NCBI GenBank assembly: GCA_002702705.1
Contig: PABH01000035.1
Coordinates: 40,165 to 104,164 of the forward strand
Reading direction: 5' to 3'
Source of the DNA: Anaerolineaceae bacterium
Lineage (GTDB): Bacteria; Chloroflexota; Anaerolineae; Anaerolineales; Anaerolineaceae
DNA length: 64,000 bases
The notes under the pieces were generated by a model, which had not been told where the DNA came from, searched no databases, and worked only from the letters and a program-made list of their open reading frames with translations. Shown here one piece after another: positions 60,765 through 64,000 of the stretch (position 1 is its first letter; each line of letters starts with the position of its first letter). Both the position numbers and the translations under genes were made by a program.

Positions 60765-61838
60765 TTAATGGGAAAGAACAGATTGCAGCTTTTCTGCAAT
60801 TTGGCGGTCTACTTTACCCATTGGATAATCCATTAATTGGGAGGGATCAACCCAAACAATTTGACTGGCTTCTACCGGGTAAGGGTCCCCGCTGGAGAGT
60901 TCACACAAAAAAGCATGTAAGGTGATTTTAAAATGCGTAAAAGCATGTTTATAGACACCGAAGGGAGCACCCACCTTAATTTGACAGGCTAACTCTTCTT
61001 CAATTTCCCGGTAAAGTGCCTGTTCGAGACTTTCATTTTTTTCTTGTTTTCCGCCTGGAAATTCCCATAAACCCCCCAATAAACCGTCTGGTGGCCGCTG
61101 CGCAAGCAGGATTTTTTGATCCCGCTGGATAATGGCGGCAGTGACGGTGTAATGCGGTGTTTTCTTTTTTACGGGTAAGACCGGCCGTTCTTCCTGCACA
61201 CCAGCGGCGAAAGCCAAACAATGGTTTTGTAGTGGACATAATAAACACCGCGGATTCTTTGGAAGGCAAATTGAAGCACCTAAATCCATCCAGGCCTGGT
61301 TGTAATCTCCAGCTCTCCCGGGTGGCAGATGGACTTCGGCTAAGTGCCAAAGAAGTTTTTCTCCCTCCGCAGACCTGGCCGGTATATCGACATTAAATAA
61401 CCGGGCTAATACACGCCGGATGTTTCCATCTAACGTCGCTTCATCTTTTCCAAAAGCCATCGAAGCGATGGCGGCAGCGGTGTATCTTCCGATTCCGGGT
61501 ATTTTTTCCAGTTCGGTTCGTTCGGAAGGGAGTTTTCCACCCCATTCGGATTGTAGGATAATGGCAGCTTTATGAATGTTACGGGCACGGCTGTAGTACC
61601 CAAGACCTTCCCAAAGTTTTAAGACATCCTGTTCTTTGCTGTTTGCCAATGTTTCGATATTCGGAAAGGTTAACATCCAGCGTTGAAAATAGGGGATGAC
61701 CGTTTCCACCCGTGTTTGTTGAAGCATAATTTCCGAAATCCAGACAGCGTATGGATCGGGGTGATCGCGCCAGGGCAAAACGCGAGCTTGGGATTGGTAC
61801 CAATCTAATAAAGCCCGGCTGATATCAGTCAGCATCAT
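60765..61838 (-). CDS. mutY: A/G-specific adenine glycosylase
   Basis: A 357-residue repair enzyme that removes adenine opposite 8-oxoguanine. It shows EIMLQQTRVETVIPYF with the catalytic Glu, the helix-hairpin-helix EKIPGIGRYTAAAIASMA followed by the catalytic Asp region LDGNIRR, the iron-sulfur ligands CLPKNPRCLLCPLQNHC, and a C-terminal NUDIX-like domain (LLGGLWEFPGGKQEKNESLE). It complements mutM at 36.4 kb in the 8-oxoguanine system. The small hypothetical gene ends 3 bp upstream, suggesting one transcript. Confidence 0.94.
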   Translation of the reverse strand: MMLTDISRALLDWYQSQARVLPWRDHPDPYAVWISEIMLQQTRVETVIPYFQRWMLTFPNIETLANSKEQDVLKLWEGLGYYSRARNIHKAAIILQSEWGGKLPSERTELEKIPGIGRYTAAAIASMAFGKDEATLDGNIRRVLARLFNVDIPARSAEGEKLLWHLAEVHLPPGRAGDYNQAWMDLGASICLPKNPRCLLCPLQNHCLAFAAGVQEERPVLPVKKKTPHYTVTAAIIQRDQKILLAQRPPDGLLGGLWEFPGGKQEKNESLEQALYREIEEELACQIKVGAPFGVYKHAFTHFKITLHAFLCELSSGDPYPVEASQIVWVDPSQLMDYPMGKVDRQIAEKLQSVLSH

Positions 61839-61841
61839 TCT

Positions 61842-62144
61842 TTAAAATTGAAACCCGCCTTGGGAATTTACAAGTTTTTCTTCGTAATTAATAACATAAT
61901 CCATTAACTGATTATGTAAACTGGTCCATTCAGGCGTATTTAATACGCTGGTTGCGTCTTTTCCTTCCGGAATGACTGCTCCAACCAAAATCTGCGGGTG
62001 GCTACCAAATACAGTCGCCCAGGCATCATTCAGTTCTAGTCCAAGTCGTTGAACACCGGGGATAAACTCTCGTACCACAAATTCAAAATATTCTTGTTCG
62101 TGTTGAGGGGAAATATCCCAAGTCATAATTAATTTTAAAGGCAC
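61842..62144 (-). CDS. conserved hypothetical, 100 aa, dimeric alpha-beta barrel-like
   Basis: A 100-residue protein without a recognised family. The pattern LIMTWDISPQHEQEYFEFVVREFIP at the start and LVGAVIPEGKDATSVLNTPEW in the middle resembles small ferredoxin-fold dimers (NIPSNAP/Dabb-like), but no catalytic residue is evident. GGAGAAAACCGT precedes the ATG. It lies between the MBL-like gene (18 bp) and mutY (3 bp) in one apparent operon. Confidence 0.65.
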   Translation of the reverse strand: MPLKLIMTWDISPQHEQEYFEFVVREFIPGVQRLGLELNDAWATVFGSHPQILVGAVIPEGKDATSVLNTPEWTSLHNQLMDYVINYEEKLVNSQGGFQF

Positions 62145-62162
62145 GGTTTTCTCCTCTACTTT

Positions 62163-62807
62163 TTATTGAGCTTCTAACACAATGACCTGCGTTTCTTCCG
62201 GCAGGTTGCGGGCGCTGGTCAGTTTTAATACGGGTTGGGCATCAATGGAAGAGCTGCCCATCTCCTTTAGGAATTTATTTAACGGGTCTAGTTTGATGTT
62301 CGATTGGTCAATCATGTAATGCATGGGGATGACGATATTTGGCTCTAATAAATGGACAATTTCAGAGGCTTTGGCTGCATTTAATGTGGTCGTGCCGCCA
62401 ATCGGTACCAGGGCAATATGGACCGGTCCCAATTCTTGAATTTCCCGTTGATTTGGCACACGATTCAAGCCGCCCAAATGAGCGACGTTAATGCCATTGT
62501 AATCAAATACATACAGCGTATTTTGATCTTCCGGCAGTGTACTGCTGTTTTGATCGTTGGTTTTGATACCGGTTACAAAAACGCCGCCGATTTCATATTC
62601 GCCGGGGCCGGAAATAATAAAGGGCTTCCCTTTAACAGCCTGAACAAAATTATGACCAGGTTTATCGTGACTGATTGAAATGACGTCAGCATCAAACTTT
62701 AAAGGTTTATGGCCAATGATGTGATGATCAAAGGGATCAGCAATGACCGTTGCAAACCCACGTTCTGTAAATTTAAAACAAGAATGTCCAAACCATGTAA
62801 TATCCAT
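62163..62807 (-). CDS. metallo-beta-lactamase-fold protein with degenerate metal motif
   Basis: A 214-residue protein similar to MBL-fold hydrolases of the UPF0173 type: ITWFGHSCFKF, VIADPFDHH, GPGEYEIGGVFVTGI, NVAHLGGLN and the terminal VIPMHY. The usual metal motif HxHxDH reads SHDKPGH here, replacing a His by Lys and the Asp by Gly, so classical two-metal chemistry is doubtful. ATG 62807 has GGAGG upstream; the longer frame to 62831 is less likely. It is the first gene of a three-gene run ending with mutY. Confidence 0.78.
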   Translation of the reverse strand: MDITWFGHSCFKFTERGFATVIADPFDHHIIGHKPLKFDADVISISHDKPGHNFVQAVKGKPFIISGPGEYEIGGVFVTGIKTNDQNSSTLPEDQNTLYVFDYNGINVAHLGGLNRVPNQREIQELGPVHIALVPIGGTTTLNAAKASEIVHLLEPNIVIPMHYMIDQSNIKLDPLNKFLKEMGSSSIDAQPVLKLTSARNLPEETQVIVLEAQ

Positions 62808-62997
62808 GCAAAACCTCCAAGGAACTTCCACCTAGATTATACATTAGGATTGGCGATTTGGTTTAGGGAATGTGTAGGGACGAGGTAAAAAACAAATTTT
62901 GTCCCAAATCGTTTTTCAGTGCTACTTTGCGAACAGCTCTGAGATGATGATATGGGAGGATGTAAACTTAGGCAGCCTTCGATTATACTTAGTGTCT

Positions 62998-63219
62998 ATG
63001 GAACATCGAACGGACCCTACAGGTTTGATCCCCAAAAACATACCAGCGTGCCCTACTTGCGGTAAAAACGCGGTGGTGATTCCTATTTTATATGGACTGC
63101 CCAATCTGGACGCCATTCAACTGGAATCCGAAGGAAAATTGGTGTTGGGCAGCCGGTTTTATGTAGCTAGTTCTCCGTGTTGGTTTTGTAAGACCTGCTC
63201 ATTGTCATTTGGTGAATGA
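62998..63219 (+). CDS. small zinc-ribbon-like hypothetical protein
   Basis: A 73-residue protein with two metal-type cysteine pairs, PACPTCGKN and PCWFCKTCSLSF, separated by a strand-rich stretch (LVLGSRFYVASS). A structural zinc site is likely. The ATG at 62998 is favoured over 62899: TATACT at 62984-62989 ends 8 nt before it, suggesting a leaderless message, and the upstream frame looks non-coding. Function is unknown. Confidence 0.6.
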   Translation: MEHRTDPTGLIPKNIPACPTCGKNAVVIPILYGLPNLDAIQLESEGKLVLGSRFYVASSPCWFCKTCSLSFGE

Positions 63220-63344
63220 CCCGGATTGACGGTGTTAACTCCCATGTTTGGAACACGTATGCGTGATTTTTTCAGCTGTTAAACTGGCTGCTCGGCTTAA
63301 GCACAACCAGCGGCCACATTCCATCACAGGATTTCATTGAATCC

Positions 63345-63373
63345 TTGACTCAGACTACCCTTTCTGATAGACT
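63345..63373 (+). promoter_or_regulatory. promoter P1 of the tRNA-tuf cluster
   Basis: TTGACT (63345-63350), 17-bp spacer, TAGACT (63368-63373), about 100 bp upstream of the first tRNA. Confidence 0.6.
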
Positions 63374-63400
63374 CTTGCCTCGCGGTAACTTTATATTTCC

Positions 63401-63429
63401 TTGCCTTGAAAGCAGTGTACTGGTATAAT
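63401..63429 (+). promoter_or_regulatory. promoter P2 of the tRNA-tuf cluster
   Basis: TTGCCT (63401-63406), 17-bp spacer and a perfect TATAAT (63424-63429), 42 bp before the first tRNA. Tandem promoters are common before stable-RNA genes. Confidence 0.6.
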
Positions 63430-63470
63430 CTAGCCGCGCAAGTAAATGAAACTTAACAAATTATTTCCTT

Positions 63471-63544
63471 GCCGACGTAGCTCAATCCGGCAGAGCAACT
63501 CACTTGTAATGAGTAGGTTATGGGTTCAAGTCCCATCGTCGGCT
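63471..63544 (+). tRNA. tRNA-Thr (anticodon TGT)
   Basis: The acceptor arms GCCGACG and CGTCGGC pair fully. The anticodon stem ACTCA/TGAGT encloses CTTGTAA with anticodon TGT, and the T arm contains GGTTCAAGTCC. CCA is not encoded. First of three tRNAs before tuf. Confidence 0.95.
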
Positions 63545-63624
63545 CAAGTTGTAGGTTGGTGAGCAAGATTGCATGTACACAATCTTGCTTGCGAGCAGAC
63601 AACAGCTCGAAGAAATGCAACAAT

Positions 63625-63707
63625 GGGCAGTTACCCAAGTGGACAAAGGGGCCTGACTGTAAATCAGCTGGCGAACGCCTTCGTAGGTTCGAATCCTACA
63701 CTGCCCA
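63625..63707 (+). tRNA. tRNA-Tyr (anticodon GTA)
   Basis: The acceptor arms GGGCAGT and ACTGCCC pair, and the anticodon stem CTGA/TCAG frames GTA. A long variable arm (about CTGGCGAACGCCTTCG) is typical of bacterial tyrosine tRNA. The T arm is GGTTCGAATCC. Confidence 0.95.
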
Positions 63708-63758
63708 CTGACCTTTTTTGGTCAATCTCCTCTGTGAAAGAGGGAAGAAGAACGGCAA

Positions 63759-63831
63759 GCCCTCATAGCTCAGGTGGTAGAGCACACCCTTGGTAAGGGT
63801 GAGGTCATGGGTTCGAGTCCCATTGAGGGCT
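63759..63831 (+). tRNA. tRNA-Thr (anticodon GGT)
   Basis: The acceptor arms GCCCTCA and TGAGGGC pair, the anticodon stem CACCC/GGGTG frames TTGGTAA with anticodon GGT, and the T arm contains GGTTCGAGTCC. It is 68 bp upstream of tuf. Confidence 0.95.
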
Positions 63832-63899
63832 CTTTTTGCCGAGTATGCATTAAGAAATAATTGTTTGGTTTTTGATTAAATACTCGAGGAGTAAATAGG

Positions 63900-64000
63900 A
63901 TGGCTAAGGAAAAGTTTGAACGAAATAAACCCCATCTCAACGTGGGAACAATGGGTCACATTGACCATGGTAAAACAACATTAACAGCAGCGATTACGAA
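63900..64000 (+). CDS. tuf: elongation factor Tu (partial, 5' end only)
   Basis: The GTPase that delivers aminoacyl-tRNA to the ribosome; only 33 codons are visible. The start [20 protein letters not shown] followed by [13 protein letters not shown] contains the P-loop [14 protein letters not shown] lies 8 nt upstream of the ATG. It follows three tRNA genes, as in the thrU-tyrU-glyT-thrT-tufB operon of E. coli, but without a glycine tRNA. Confidence 0.97.
   Translation, partial: MAKEKFERNKPHLNVGTMGHIDHGKTTLTAAIT

Overview
The window reads as a chromosomal segment of an anaerobic or facultative member of the Chloroflexota, most likely Anaerolineae-like. This is an inference from the gene mix: an archaeal-type aspartyl-tRNA synthetase, a tungsten-type aldehyde:ferredoxin oxidoreductase, a multihaem cytochrome, an F420-type PPOX protein, many TTG/GTG starts and a few apparently leaderless genes. 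No rRNA gene is present and the assignment is not proven. Both window edges cut genes: a sugar nucleotidyltransferase on the left and tuf on the right.

Region 1 (1-11.7 kb) holds the most interesting content. A ROK repressor with a strong promoter and a 35-bp palindromic operator is followed by a sugar isomerase of the fucose/arabinose isomerase type, a transketolase split into two genes, an RpiB/LacAB-like isomerase that has lost the phosphate-binding and ring-opening histidines, a GH31 glycosidase, an aldehyde:ferredoxin oxidoreductase (AOR) and a TauE/SafE sulfonate-type exporter. Together these fit a sulfoglycolytic transketolase pathway for sulfoquinovose. An AOR sits where other clusters carry a sulfoacetaldehyde reductase or dehydrogenase, which would give ferredoxin-coupled oxidation of sulfoacetaldehyde to sulfoacetate.

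Region 2 (11.7-13.3 kb) is an array of REP-like palindromic repeats interrupted by a RAYT-type transposase; a solo copy lies at 1.5 kb. Region 3 (13.3-20.5 kb) carries a ketopantoate-reductase-like gene, two AT-rich beta-propeller genes with duplicated promoters, a two-component system, and two secreted paralogues whose promoters share exactly the same direct-repeat architecture, suggesting one regulon.

Region 4 (20.5-33.3 kb) has a divergent nucleotide-sugar dehydratase, a 2-hydroxyacid dehydrogenase, a candidate structured RNA, an HD-GYP sensor, a GH38 alpha-mannosidase, a GGDEF sensor and a CBS-ACT protein. Region 5 (33.3-41.5 kb) is mostly housekeeping: aspS, a GNAT protein, prs, mutM, NifU-like and cNMP-binding proteins, a GerW-like protein and an M20 peptidase.

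Region 6 (41.5-50.6 kb) is an envelope/polysaccharide region (membrane glycosyltransferase-like protein, flippase-like protein, pyruvyltransferase, FrhB-like protein, GT2), plus a secreted multihaem cytochrome and a MATE exporter. Region 7 (50.9-64 kb) has dnaE, pfkA, a pair of STAND-like ATPases of which one is a large membrane protein, pcm, mutY, small hypotheticals, and a tRNA-Thr/Tyr/Thr cluster leading into tuf, a layout resembling the thrU-tufB operon of enterobacteria.
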